Shown in pieces: positions 1 to 7,353 of a stretch of 64,000 bases of DNA. The stretch is taken from the NCBI GenBank assembly GCA_947167515.1, contig CAMVIM010000003.1:1-64000 (forward strand). Reading direction: 5' to 3'. The position numbers and the translations under genes are program-made. Within the stretch, counting starts at the first letter, position 1, and the number at the start of each line of letters is the position of its first letter. This stretch comes from an uncultured Prevotellaceae bacterium. Its GTDB lineage: Bacteria; Bacteroidota; Bacteroidia; Bacteroidales; Bacteroidaceae. The notes under the pieces are model-generated. The model made no database searches, was not told where the DNA came from, and saw nothing but the letters and a program-made list of their open reading frames with translations.

Positions 1-130
1 TCAATCTATAGTATGTGCTCTATTCGTGTGGAGGTGTTTTTTGTGTGGGGAGGATGGATGGGCTAAATGGGTTTAATGGGGGTGTGGGAAGGATGGGGGA
101 TGAAGAGGAAAAAGTACAATAAGTGGAGAT
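1..130. other. Intergenic edge of window, nothing recognised
   Basis: This stretch is rich in G and T on the + strand and holds no reading frame I can support. It precedes the histidine kinase gene. It could hold that gene's promoter, but I see no TAnnTTTG box in it. Confidence 0.4.
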
Positions 131-1330
131 TTGTTTCGTTATAGAAGTATGCAAGTGTTTGATCGTATTCGTAATATAAGATATGTGTTGGTGTTGGTGG
201 CGGTGGTAATCGCCATCGGATCATTGGTTACGTCCAATTATCTGATTTCAGATTTGGAGGAAGAGGAACGAACGCGGATGGAAGTGTGGGCTGAGGCGAT
301 GCGCTCGTTGAATGCGGCTGATGAGAATACAGACATGAACTTGGTGCTGAAGGTCATCAATGGTAATCATACGATTCCTGTAATTTTGGTGGATAAAGAC
401 GGAACAGTGCTATCATCTCGAAATATTCAGAAATCTTATTCTTCCACTAATGATTCGATTGTTTATCTGACAGCATTGGCCAAAGAATATATTCGAAAAG
501 GGCGTTTCATCCGTATTGATACTCCTCAAGAGTATGCTCATGATGACTACATCAGTATTTGTTATGATGAGTCGCTGATGTTGAAGCGATTGGCTATTTA
601 TCCCTACATTCAGATTGGTGTAGTTGTCTTGTTTGTGCTCATTGCTATCTTTGCCATGTTTTCAGCCATGCGCGCAGAGCAGAACCGTGTATGGGTGGGA
701 CTTTCGAAGGAAACGGCCCATCAGCTGGGAACACCCATTTCCAGTATGACGGCATGGTTGGAGGTGCTGAAAGAGAATTATCCAGATGATGCTCTTTTGC
801 CTGAGATGGAGAAAGATGTGAAACGTTTGGAACGTATTGCCGAACGTTTTTCCAAGATAGGCTCCATTCCTGAACCGAAGCCCGAAGATGTGTTGGAGAT
901 GCTTCAACGTGTGGTGACTTACATGGACAAGCGCACCTCCAACAAGGTGATTATCACGACCCATTTCCCTCATGAACCAGTCATTGCAAGTCTTATTCCC
1001 AGTTTGTTCGAGTGGGTGGCGGAGAACCTTTGCAAGAATGCTGTCGATGCAATGGGCGGTGCAGGTCGTATTGATTTGTATGTGTATGAAGATGAAAAAA
1101 ATGTGTATGTAGAAGTGCAAGATACGGGTAAGGGAATTCCGAAGTCCGATTTCAGTTCAGTGTTTAAGCCTGGATTCACTACGAAGGAACGAGGGTGGGG
1201 GCTTGGCTTATCATTGGCCAAGCGCATCGTGGAGGAGTATCACAAGGGTAAAATCTATGTAAAAGATTCCGAGTTGGGCGTAGGAACAACTTTCCGGATT
1301 GAGATATCAAAAGGCACTTTAGACATCTAA
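131..1330 (+). CDS. Orphan membrane sensor histidine kinase
   Basis: Predicted inner-membrane two-component sensor kinase of 399 residues. A transmembrane segment lies near residues 18-40, then a periplasmic sensor region of about 115 residues, then a second transmembrane segment near 158-180. The phosphoacceptor box SKETAHQLGTP follows, with His about residue 197. The ATPase part shows an N box (NLCKNAVDAM), a G1 box (DTGKGIP) and a G2 box (GWGLGLSLAKRI). No HAMP or PAS domain is evident. The frame opens with TTG at 131; an ATG at 149 gives a protein six residues shorter and is equally possible. No response regulator lies next to it, so its partner and signal are unknown. The HisKA/HATPase assignment is secure; the role is not. 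Confidence 0.9.
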   Translation: MFRYRSMQVFDRIRNIRYVLVLVAVVIAIGSLVTSNYLISDLEEEERTRMEVWAEAMRSLNAADENTDMNLVLKVINGNHTIPVILVDKDGTVLSSRNIQKSYSSTNDSIVYLTALAKEYIRKGRFIRIDTPQEYAHDDYISICYDESLMLKRLAIYPYIQIGVVVLFVLIAIFAMFSAMRAEQNRVWVGLSKETAHQLGTPISSMTAWLEVLKENYPDDALLPEMEKDVKRLERIAERFSKIGSIPEPKPEDVLEMLQRVVTYMDKRTSNKVIITTHFPHEPVIASLIPSLFEWVAENLCKNAVDAMGGAGRIDLYVYEDEKNVYVEVQDTGKGIPKSDFSSVFKPGFTTKERGWGLGLSLAKRIVEEYHKGKIYVKDSELGVGTTFRIEISKGTLDI

Positions 1331-1409
1331 AAAATCCATTGAACGGCTGATTTTCGGCTTAGAACTGAAAAAGTTGATGCTTTTTCATCATTGTTATTAA
1401 ATAAATTTG

Positions 1410-1417
1410 TACCTTTG
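1410..1417 (+). promoter_or_regulatory. Bacteroidota -7 box TACCTTTG
   Basis: TACCTTTG fits the Bacteroidota sigma consensus TAnnTTTG. It lies 19-26 bases before the DUF177 start, which shows that the in-frame codons upstream of 1427 are probably not translated. The -33 element is weak. It should drive DUF177-rpmF-fabH. Confidence 0.6.
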
Positions 1418-1435
1418 CACTCCAAAATGGGTATA

Positions 1436-2008
1436 ATGGATACTTACAAGATTGATTTGTTGAGTTCTGGGCTTGGAGGAAAGACCTTTGAGTATGAGAT
1501 TGGCGATTCTTTTTTCGCTGAAATCGACGGACTCATTCAGCGTGGCAAAGTCCACACCACCGTAGCTTGCTTGAGCGCAGGGTCGGTCTTTAAGTTCCAA
1601 ATCCATAGCGTTGGCACAGTTATTGTTCCCTGCGACCGTTGCCTGTCAGATCTCGAATTGCGGATTGAGACTGATGACATCCTGAACGTGAAGCTAGGCG
1701 ATGAGTATGTCGACGAGGGTGATTGTGTGGTGGTGCCTGAGGCCGAAGGTTATCTTGACCTTGCACAGTTCATCTATGAATTTATAGTGCTCAGCATGCC
1801 GATGACGTGTAGTCACGAACCTGGAAAATGTGACGAAGCGATGATGCTTGAACTCAGCCGGCATCAATCCATCCGAAGTGGAGCAAACGATGATGAGCAG
1901 GAAGATTCACCTTTGGGTGATGCACAAGACGGGTTGGCAGGCTCGGATTCCGACGAGCCCGTTGATAGTCGTTGGGCAGCACTGAAACAACTAAAAAATA
2001 AACTATAA
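1436..2008 (+). CDS. DUF177 (YceD-like) protein
   Basis: Protein of about 190 residues of the YceD/DUF177 family, which is typically encoded directly before rpmF and has been linked to rRNA and ribosome accumulation. The family's cysteine pairs are present: one in the central VPCDRC motif and one in the later CSHEPGKC motif. The last 40 residues are acidic and probably disordered. I prefer the ATG at 1436 (MDTYKID), since the in-frame codons before it run into the promoter; ATG 1427 is the alternative. rpmF follows 15 bases downstream and fabH after that, the classical order in many bacteria. Confidence 0.85.
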   Translation: MDTYKIDLLSSGLGGKTFEYEIGDSFFAEIDGLIQRGKVHTTVACLSAGSVFKFQIHSVGTVIVPCDRCLSDLELRIETDDILNVKLGDEYVDEGDCVVVPEAEGYLDLAQFIYEFIVLSMPMTCSHEPGKCDEAMMLELSRHQSIRSGANDDEQEDSPLGDAQDGLAGSDSDEPVDSRWAALKQLKNKL

Positions 2009-2023
2009 AATTATAACAAGAAA

Positions 2024-2209
2024 ATGGCACATCCTAAAAGAAGACAGTCTAAGACTCGTACAAGAAAAAGAAGAACTCATGACGTTGCAGTAGCTCCAAC
2101 ACTCGCTGTATGTCCAAACTGCGGTGAATTTTATGTATATCACACCGTATGCCCTTCTTGCGGTTATTATCGTGGCAAGGTGGCTATTGAAAAGGAAGCT
2201 GCAATCTAA
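2024..2209 (+). CDS. rpmF: 50S ribosomal protein L32
   Basis: Ribosomal protein L32, 61 residues, the usual family length. It has the basic start MAHPKRRQSKTR and a four-cysteine zinc ribbon (CPNC, then CPSC twelve residues later). It lies between DUF177 and fabH in one transcription unit. The full zinc-binding version is kept, so this is the zinc-dependent form. Confidence 0.97.
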   Translation: MAHPKRRQSKTRTRKRRTHDVAVAPTLAVCPNCGEFYVYHTVCPSCGYYRGKVAIEKEAAI

Positions 2210-2225
2210 TTAACAGTCCTCTCTT

Positions 2226-3308
2226 ATGGGAAAAATCAATGCTGTTATAACAGGTGTAGGTGGATGGGTTCCTACATATATCCTCGACAACGAGGAGATG
2301 TCCACTATCGTTGAGACCAGCGATGAGTGGATTATGGAACGTATTGGTGTGAAAACCCGTCATATCCTGAAGCCTGAAGAAGGTGTTGGCACTTCTTTCA
2401 TGATGATTAAGGCTGTCAAGCAGTTACTTGACAAGACTGGTGCTGATTCCGATTCCATTGAAGCCGTGATTGTCGCCACGACAACTCCCGACTATCATTT
2501 CCCTTCCACCGCTTCGCTCATCATTGGCAATCTCGAGTTAAAGAATGCCTTTGGCTTCGACATGGAGGCTGCCTGCGCAGGATTCCTTTATGCAATGGAG
2601 ACTGGTGCAAACTTCATTCGTAGCGGACGTTACAAGCGCATTATCGTGTGCGGTGGCGACCAGATGTCATCTATGACCAACTATCAGGATCGCAACACTT
2701 GTCCCATCTTTGGTGATGGTGCAGCATGCGTGATGATGGAAGCGACAGAAGAGGATTATGGCTTGATGGATAGCTACTTCCGTGTAGATGGTAAGGGCTA
2801 CGAAAACCTCCACATGGCAGCAGGTGGCTCCGCTAATATGCCCAGCCATGAGACTGTAGACCAGCGTCTGCATTTCGTCTATCAAGAAGGCCGTGCCGTG
2901 TTCAAGCACGCTGTGACAGACATGTCGGATGCTGTTGAACTTGTGGCCAAGCGCAACAATCTCACTAAGGATGACATCGCATGGGTAGTGCCTCATCAGG
3001 CTAACGTGCGCATTGAGAGTGCGGTGGCACGCCGCATTGGTGTGGAAGAAGACCACGTGATGATTAACATTGACCACATGGCCAACACTTCTGGTGGTAC
3101 CCTTCCGCTCTGCCTTTGGGAGTATGAGCCACAGCTCAAGAAAGGCGATAAACTCATCTTCACCGCATTCGGTGCTGGCTTCACATGGGGCGCAAGCTAC
3201 ATGATTTGGGGCTACGACGGCAGCAAGTATGCCGACACGCCAGCCGAGTTCTACAAGGAAGGCATGATTAGCCGTGAAGAATGGTATGCCAAGAGAGGCA
3301 GAAAGTAA
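2226..3308 (+). CDS. fabH: 3-oxoacyl-ACP synthase III (KASIII)
   Basis: Beta-ketoacyl-ACP synthase III condenses acetyl-CoA with malonyl-ACP to start fatty acid synthesis in the cytoplasm. The thiolase-fold catalytic triad is visible: Cys117 in AACAGF, His257 in VPHQAN and Asn287 in ANTSGG. The GDGAA motif is at about 163-167. The protein has 360 residues, longer than the usual 315-335, because of a C-terminal tail after about residue 329 ([13 protein letters not shown]...). It ends the DUF177-rpmF-fabH unit. A long hairpin follows and may stop transcription. Bacteroidota often carry more than one FabH-type gene, so starter specificity is not certain. Confidence 0.93.
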   Translation: MGKINAVITGVGGWVPTYILDNEEMSTIVETSDEWIMERIGVKTRHILKPEEGVGTSFMMIKAVKQLLDKTGADSDSIEAVIVATTTPDYHFPSTASLIIGNLELKNAFGFDMEAACAGFLYAMETGANFIRSGRYKRIIVCGGDQMSSMTNYQDRNTCPIFGDGAACVMMEATEEDYGLMDSYFRVDGKGYENLHMAAGGSANMPSHETVDQRLHFVYQEGRAVFKHAVTDMSDAVELVAKRNNLTKDDIAWVVPHQANVRIESAVARRIGVEEDHVMINIDHMANTSGGTLPLCLWEYEPQLKKGDKLIFTAFGAGFTWGASYMIWGYDGSKYADTPAEFYKEGMISREEWYAKRGRK

Positions 3309-3318
3309 TATTCTATTG

Positions 3319-3405
3319 AAAAGTGAAGAGTGAAAAGTGAAAAATCTAAATTACTCCTGCTTGAATGAGGTAAAATAGATTTTTCACTTTTCACTCTTCA
3401 CTTTT
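3319..3405. repeat. Perfect 30-bp inverted repeat between fabH and era
   Basis: The left arm 3319-3348 is the exact reverse complement of the right arm 3376-3405, separated by 27 bases. The arms are AT-rich and built from the words AAAAGTGAAGAG and TGAAAAGTGAAAA. The right arm ends in a T run, so the structure can act as a transcription terminator for fabH. The stem is much longer than usual for that, and the arms could be a dispersed inverted element. Confidence 0.85.
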
Positions 3406-3427
3406 TGTTTTTTCATAAAGAAAGACT

Positions 3428-4309
3428 ATGCACAAATCAGGTTTCGTCAATATCGTAGGCAATCCCAATGTGGGCAAATCCACATTGATGAATTTGCTTG
3501 TAGGTGAGCGCATCTCCATCGCCACCTTCAAAGCACAGACCACACGCCATCGCATCATGGGCATCGTTAATGATGCTGATGCACAAATTGTTTTTTCAGA
3601 CACTCCCGGAGTGCTCAAGCCTAACTACAAACTGCAAGAGTCCATGCTTGCCTTTTCCGAGAGTGCGCTGGTCGATGCCGACGTTCTGCTGTATGTCACC
3701 GACCCGATGGAAACGGTCGATAAGAACGCCGATTTCCTCTCCAAAGTGGCCCAGATGGACGTGCCGGTTCTTGTGCTAATCAACAAGATAGACCTGACCG
3801 ACGAGAAAAATCTCGTCAATCTTGTGGAGCAGTGGCACGAAATCTTACCCAAAGCTGAGATTTTGCCTATATCAGCCCTCCATCGCTTTAATGTGCAGCC
3901 CGTCCTTGCCCGCATCAAGGAACTTCTGCCCGAATGTCCGCCCTATTTCGAGAAAGACCAGTTGACAGACAAGCCAGCCAAGTTCTTTGTCGCCGAAATC
4001 ATCCGTGAGAAGATATTGCTTTACTACGACAAGGAGATTCCCTATTCCGTCGAGGTGGGTGTGGAAAGTTTTAAGGAAGATAAGACCCACATCCACATCA
4101 ATGCAGTCATTTATGTGGAGCGCGACTCACAGAAAGGCATCATTATAGGGCATCAAGGAAAAGCGCTCAAGAAGGTGGCCACCGAAGCCCGTAAGAGCCT
4201 TGAGAAATTCTTCGGCAAGAATATTTATTTGGAGACATTTGTCAAGGTCGATAAGGACTGGCGAAACTCGACTAAGGAACTGAACTTGTTTGGATACAAT
4301 CCTGAATGA
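3428..4309 (+). CDS. era: GTPase Era
   Basis: Essential GTPase that binds 16S rRNA near its 3' end and helps mature the 30S subunit. Of 293 residues, the first 165 or so form the G domain: P-loop GNPNVGKS at 11-18, DTPG, and the base-recognition motif NKID. The C-terminal KH domain holds GIIIGHQGKALKKV and ends with the Era-typical KVDKDWR. Length and motifs are normal. The start ATG 3428 lies just after the inverted repeat. The PagL-like gene follows 11 bases after the stop. Confidence 0.97.
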   Translation: MHKSGFVNIVGNPNVGKSTLMNLLVGERISIATFKAQTTRHRIMGIVNDADAQIVFSDTPGVLKPNYKLQESMLAFSESALVDADVLLYVTDPMETVDKNADFLSKVAQMDVPVLVLINKIDLTDEKNLVNLVEQWHEILPKAEILPISALHRFNVQPVLARIKELLPECPPYFEKDQLTDKPAKFFVAEIIREKILLYYDKEIPYSVEVGVESFKEDKTHIHINAVIYVERDSQKGIIIGHQGKALKKVATEARKSLEKFFGKNIYLETFVKVDKDWRNSTKELNLFGYNPE

Positions 4310-4320
4310 TGATAGGGTAG

Positions 4321-5631
4321 ATGACGCGTTTTTTTGTTGTCACATGCTGCATGCTGTTGAGTCTGTTGTCATCTGCACAGCCATTCTCGTCAGACTCCAT
4401 CAAAGTTGGCCACACAGCTCGTCCAAGGCATTGGGGCTACGAAGTTGAGTTGCAGGCGGGACAGGCACTCAAACTGGACAAATACCAGAAAGCCTACATG
4501 AGGGGAACGTCCGACTATTCTTTGGCGTTCAAGTTCAATCATGTAAGTCTTCCTACAGACAGCGATGCTTACGCATACGACTACCACTATCCCACCTTCT
4601 CCATCGTTGGCAAATTCAGCAAGAATGATGGTGTCACCATGCACCGTGACGAGGATTATCCGCGATGGGACAATCTGTCGCCGGATTATTTTGACATCGC
4701 TCCATACAACACACGCCTGGGCAACTCATTCGCCATCTATGGTTCTTTTTCCTACCCCTTGTATCGTCATGCTCATTGGGAGTTTGATGCCTGTGTCAAC
4801 TTAGGACTTGCCTATTCTGCCCGAAAATACGATAAGCAGACCAGCGCAGACAACGACATGATAGGTTCCCACATTCTTTTCTATGCAGGAGGGAGCCTGA
4901 ACGCGACCTATCGTGTAGCCTCCTCATTGGGTATCAAGGCAGGCATCGACTATTGGCACATCAGCAACGGCAGCACTCGTCAGCCCAACCGTAGCGCGAA
5001 CATTCTCGGCCCCACACTCGGTGTTGTCTATTATCCCTATTACGACATACTGCACAAACAGAGGCATGCCTACATTCCACCAAAGTTTCAGAAATATTGG
5101 TATCTGAACTTCAAAGGAGGTGTCGGGGCACAGACGCGCATAGAGGACTGGGATCGTACACAATACGACCTTACAAAAGACCATCCCGAATGGAGAAAGG
5201 AAGACTTCACACTTTATTCCGTCGCTTCTCTGCAAGCCGACATCATGTATCGCTACGCAAGAATTGGAGCCTTGGGCGCAGGACTCGACCTACAGTACTG
5301 TTCATGCTACTCCCATATTCGTGACATTGACGTGGAGAATGGGGAAAGTTGTGCCCATTCTCCTTGGGCGATAGCTTTCGACTTGAAACATACATTCTTC
5401 TATGGCAACGTGTCGCTTGCCTTGGGTGGAGGTGTCTATCTCTATCGGGAAATGGGGGCATTCTCCAATCGCAACGACTCGTTCTTCTTCAACCGCATCG
5501 GCGTTCATTACACGATTCCCAAGCTGCACAATCTCACGGCAGGCATCGAAGTGAAGGCGCATCTCACCAAGGCCGACTTTGCGGAATTGGTGGTGAGCTA
5601 TCCCCTGAGACTCGGAAAAGGGGAAAAGTAA
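4321..5631 (+). CDS. PagL-like acyloxyacyl hydrolase, outer membrane
   Basis: Secreted beta-rich protein of 436 residues with a signal peptide ending near residue 20 (LLSSAQ). Its central part matches the lipid A 3-O-deacylase/acyloxyacyl hydrolase family: the motif YWHISNGS with His213 and Ser215, followed by PNRSANILGP, is the family's catalytic signature. PagL enzymes are single small barrels of about 150-200 residues. Here about 180 further barrel-like residues (from about 250, with FKGGVGAQ and DLKHTFFYGN) follow, a longer form seen in Bacteroidota. The predicted role is removal of an acyl chain from lipid A in the outer membrane. No RBS-like sequence decides the start. Function is inferred from the motif. 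Confidence 0.72.
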   Translation: MTRFFVVTCCMLLSLLSSAQPFSSDSIKVGHTARPRHWGYEVELQAGQALKLDKYQKAYMRGTSDYSLAFKFNHVSLPTDSDAYAYDYHYPTFSIVGKFSKNDGVTMHRDEDYPRWDNLSPDYFDIAPYNTRLGNSFAIYGSFSYPLYRHAHWEFDACVNLGLAYSARKYDKQTSADNDMIGSHILFYAGGSLNATYRVASSLGIKAGIDYWHISNGSTRQPNRSANILGPTLGVVYYPYYDILHKQRHAYIPPKFQKYWYLNFKGGVGAQTRIEDWDRTQYDLTKDHPEWRKEDFTLYSVASLQADIMYRYARIGALGAGLDLQYCSCYSHIRDIDVENGESCAHSPWAIAFDLKHTFFYGNVSLALGGGVYLYREMGAFSNRNDSFFFNRIGVHYTIPKLHNLTAGIEVKAHLTKADFAELVVSYPLRLGKGEK

Positions 5632-5635
5632 GAGT

Positions 5636-5692
5636 TCGTAACCAAGAAAGGCGGTGCATCCAGTTCGGATGCGCCGCCTTTCTTGGTTACGA
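5636..5692. terminator. Bidirectional terminator hairpin
   Basis: Arms 5636-5661 and 5667-5692 pair over 26 bases with one G-T wobble and a five-base loop (AGTTC). It lies between the convergent PagL-like gene (+) and the 65-residue peptide gene of cassette A (-), so it can end both transcripts. Confidence 0.9.
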
Positions 5693-5723
5693 GCATATAA
5701 AGAACTTTCGAGGACACGCATCC

Positions 5724-5921
5724 TCACCACAAGTCTTCGCTGCCGCCAGCCTCCATATCCTCAATGATACGCTGCTGGGCACCAGGGTCTTTCTCTCCCT
5801 CCTTATCCACACCGCCATAACCCATGCCAGCTCCCGTCACACCTGGACTGACACACACTGGCAATTCACTTTCCATCTCAAAGCGCTCCACCAGGGGAGC
5901 CACATATCTTTTCTTTTTCAT
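5724..5921 (-). CDS. 65-residue conserved peptide, cassette A
   Basis: Small protein of 65 residues starting MKKKRYVAPLVERFEM. The middle is glycine-rich (PGVTGAGMGYGGVD), there is one cysteine (Cys23), and the end is acidic (GGSEDLW). No signal peptide or membrane segment is visible. It is the last gene of cassette A, 38 bases after the cohesin-like gene. A copy at 46917-47114 is 56/65 identical and sits in the same position of a matching cassette; nearly all differences are conservative or at loop-like sites. That conservation argues for a translated gene. An in-frame start 43 codons upstream lies inside the preceding gene and is unlikely. I do not recognise the family. A start KKKRY-P followed by a short body resembles many short Bacteroidota peptides of unknown function. 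Confidence 0.8.
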   Translation of the reverse strand: MKKKRYVAPLVERFEMESELPVCVSPGVTGAGMGYGGVDKEGEKDPGAQQRIIEDMEAGGSEDLW

Positions 5922-5959
5922 TGTCTTGTCTGTTTTTTCTATTTTTCTCAGTTCTCTCC

Positions 5960-7165
5960 TTAGCGTATTGAAACCTTCTTGCTGTTGAAGATGTACACAC
6001 CCTTCTCCGCAGGCTTGCCGCTGAGCCTGCGCCCGTCCAGCGTGTACCAACAGCCATCCTCTTTCGTGAAATTCGTGGCTTTTATCCCCGTGGTTTCACC
6101 CCCGATGCAGAAACGGATGTTGGCGTAGCTCTCGTCCACCTCCGTCAGCACGTCAAAAAAGTCGAAGTAGGCACGGAACGCCTTCATCTTCGTGTTCCCA
6201 GTCGAATACCAGAAATCGCCGCCACTCAGAAACAGCGTCTTCTCCGGCACCTCCGTCTGGGCCACATACGTGCCGATCAGTTCGCTCCACGCCTTTCTCG
6301 TGCGCTTCACCGTCGCCACCACCGGCTCGTCCTCAGGGTCTATATCCACGCCGTCCACCGTGAACTCGCTGACGGGACTGCTCACCTTGATCAGGCAGGG
6401 ATGATTGGCCTCTATCGCACTGAGAGGGGCAAAACTCACCTCAATGCCCACGATGTCATCTCCATCTTCCGTCACGTCATAGCCCGCGAAGTCCAACAAC
6501 TGCACATCCTCGCCAAACGCCGCCTTCACCTGCGCCGCTGTCATGGCGAACGGCAGGCAGAGCGTTCCCCACTCGTTTGCCTTGATGGTGCGCTTCACGC
6601 GCACATCCACACCTGTGGCAGCAGCGGGCGCTGTGGTGGAAGTCTCGTCCAGCACCACGCGTGTGTCGGCAGGTGCGCCGATGGTGACGGTGAAGGGGAT
6701 GTCCGCCGGCGTGTGCTTCGTCTCGTCAGGCTCCGTCAGGTTGATGGCAGAGAGCTTGCAGTCAAGCTCCTCACCTTCCTCCAGCGCGGCATCGGCCTTG
6801 AGGGTGATCTGAATGACCGCCCCGCCCGTTCCGGGTATCGCCTGCGTTTCCGTGTAGTAGCCCAGCACACGGAAGGTGTTCACCTCCGTGTCGGGCTGTG
6901 ACATGCTCAGCGTGAAGTCCTCGTTCAGACGCTCACCCTTCGTGTAGTCCAGCTTGCCCTTCCCGTTGAGGGCGACCGTGATGCCGCTTGCCAGCTCCAC
7001 ATTGAACTGGAATGCGGCGAACTCCGTCGTGGGGTTCTCCAGCGCAATCTCCAGCGTGGCCTCCCCTCCCTTGGGGATGGTGATGCTCTGCACCGAGAGG
7101 CCTTCTGCCGCAGCACGGCCGCACCATGCGGTCAGCACTGCCAATAAAATGATAATCTTCTTCAT
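5960..7165 (-). CDS. Secreted cohesin-like domain protein, cassette A
   Basis: Exported protein of 401 residues with a signal peptide (MKKIIILLAVLTAWCGRAAA). Residues about 24-165 form a cohesin-like beta sandwich, recognisable by IPKGGEATLEI, FAAFQFNVELASGITV and INLTEPDE. The second half carries KRTIKANEWGTLCLPFAM and FTVDGVDIDPEDE and ends in a short tail, WYTLDGRRLSG...KGVYIFNSKKVSIR. That tail resembles C-terminal regions of exported proteins in Prevotella-like bacteria and may be a sorting signal for the type IX system (inference; porQ is in this window). The start at 7165 is chosen over one six codons upstream because it begins the signal peptide. The paralogue at 47145-48356 has a closely similar second half. 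Confidence 0.8.
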   Translation of the reverse strand: MKKIIILLAVLTAWCGRAAAEGLSVQSITIPKGGEATLEIALENPTTEFAAFQFNVELASGITVALNGKGKLDYTKGERLNEDFTLSMSQPDTEVNTFRVLGYYTETQAIPGTGGAVIQITLKADAALEEGEELDCKLSAINLTEPDETKHTPADIPFTVTIGAPADTRVVLDETSTTAPAAATGVDVRVKRTIKANEWGTLCLPFAMTAAQVKAAFGEDVQLLDFAGYDVTEDGDDIVGIEVSFAPLSAIEANHPCLIKVSSPVSEFTVDGVDIDPEDEPVVATVKRTRKAWSELIGTYVAQTEVPEKTLFLSGGDFWYSTGNTKMKAFRAYFDFFDVLTEVDESYANIRFCIGGETTGIKATNFTKEDGCWYTLDGRRLSGKPAEKGVYIFNSKKVSIR

Positions 7166-7198
7166 ATTACTTGGTTTTATCAATGTCTTCTTTTTCCA

Positions 7199-7320
7199 AC
7201 ATGCCCCTTCGGGGCGATTAAACGGATTTTTCAGATTTTTCTGATTGAATCTTGTCTAATCGAGCCGCAGGCTCCAAATCCGTTGAATTCGTTAAATCGT
7301 GCCGCAGGCACATGTTTTTT
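7199..7320. repeat. Cluster of three small hairpins in a dispersed-repeat context
   Basis: Three short perfect stems occur in the gap between the two large cassette A genes: GCCCC-TTC-GGGGC at 7203-7215, GAGCC-GCA-GGCTC at 7262-7274 and GTGCC-GCA-GGCAC at 7299-7311. The last is preceded by ATTCGTTAAAT and followed by ATGTTTT. The same frame, with a different hairpin (GCCC-GAA-GGGC), recurs at 15691-15722, so this looks like a small dispersed repeat family. Confidence 0.6.
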
Positions 7321-7353
7321 TATTTTTCTTGTCTTTTCCGTTCCCAAACGATT

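Noticed and set aside
7199-7320. Possible CRISPR array, from the regularly spaced small hairpins
   Set aside because: The units differ in sequence, are only 11-13 bases long and lack equal spacers. No cas genes are present.
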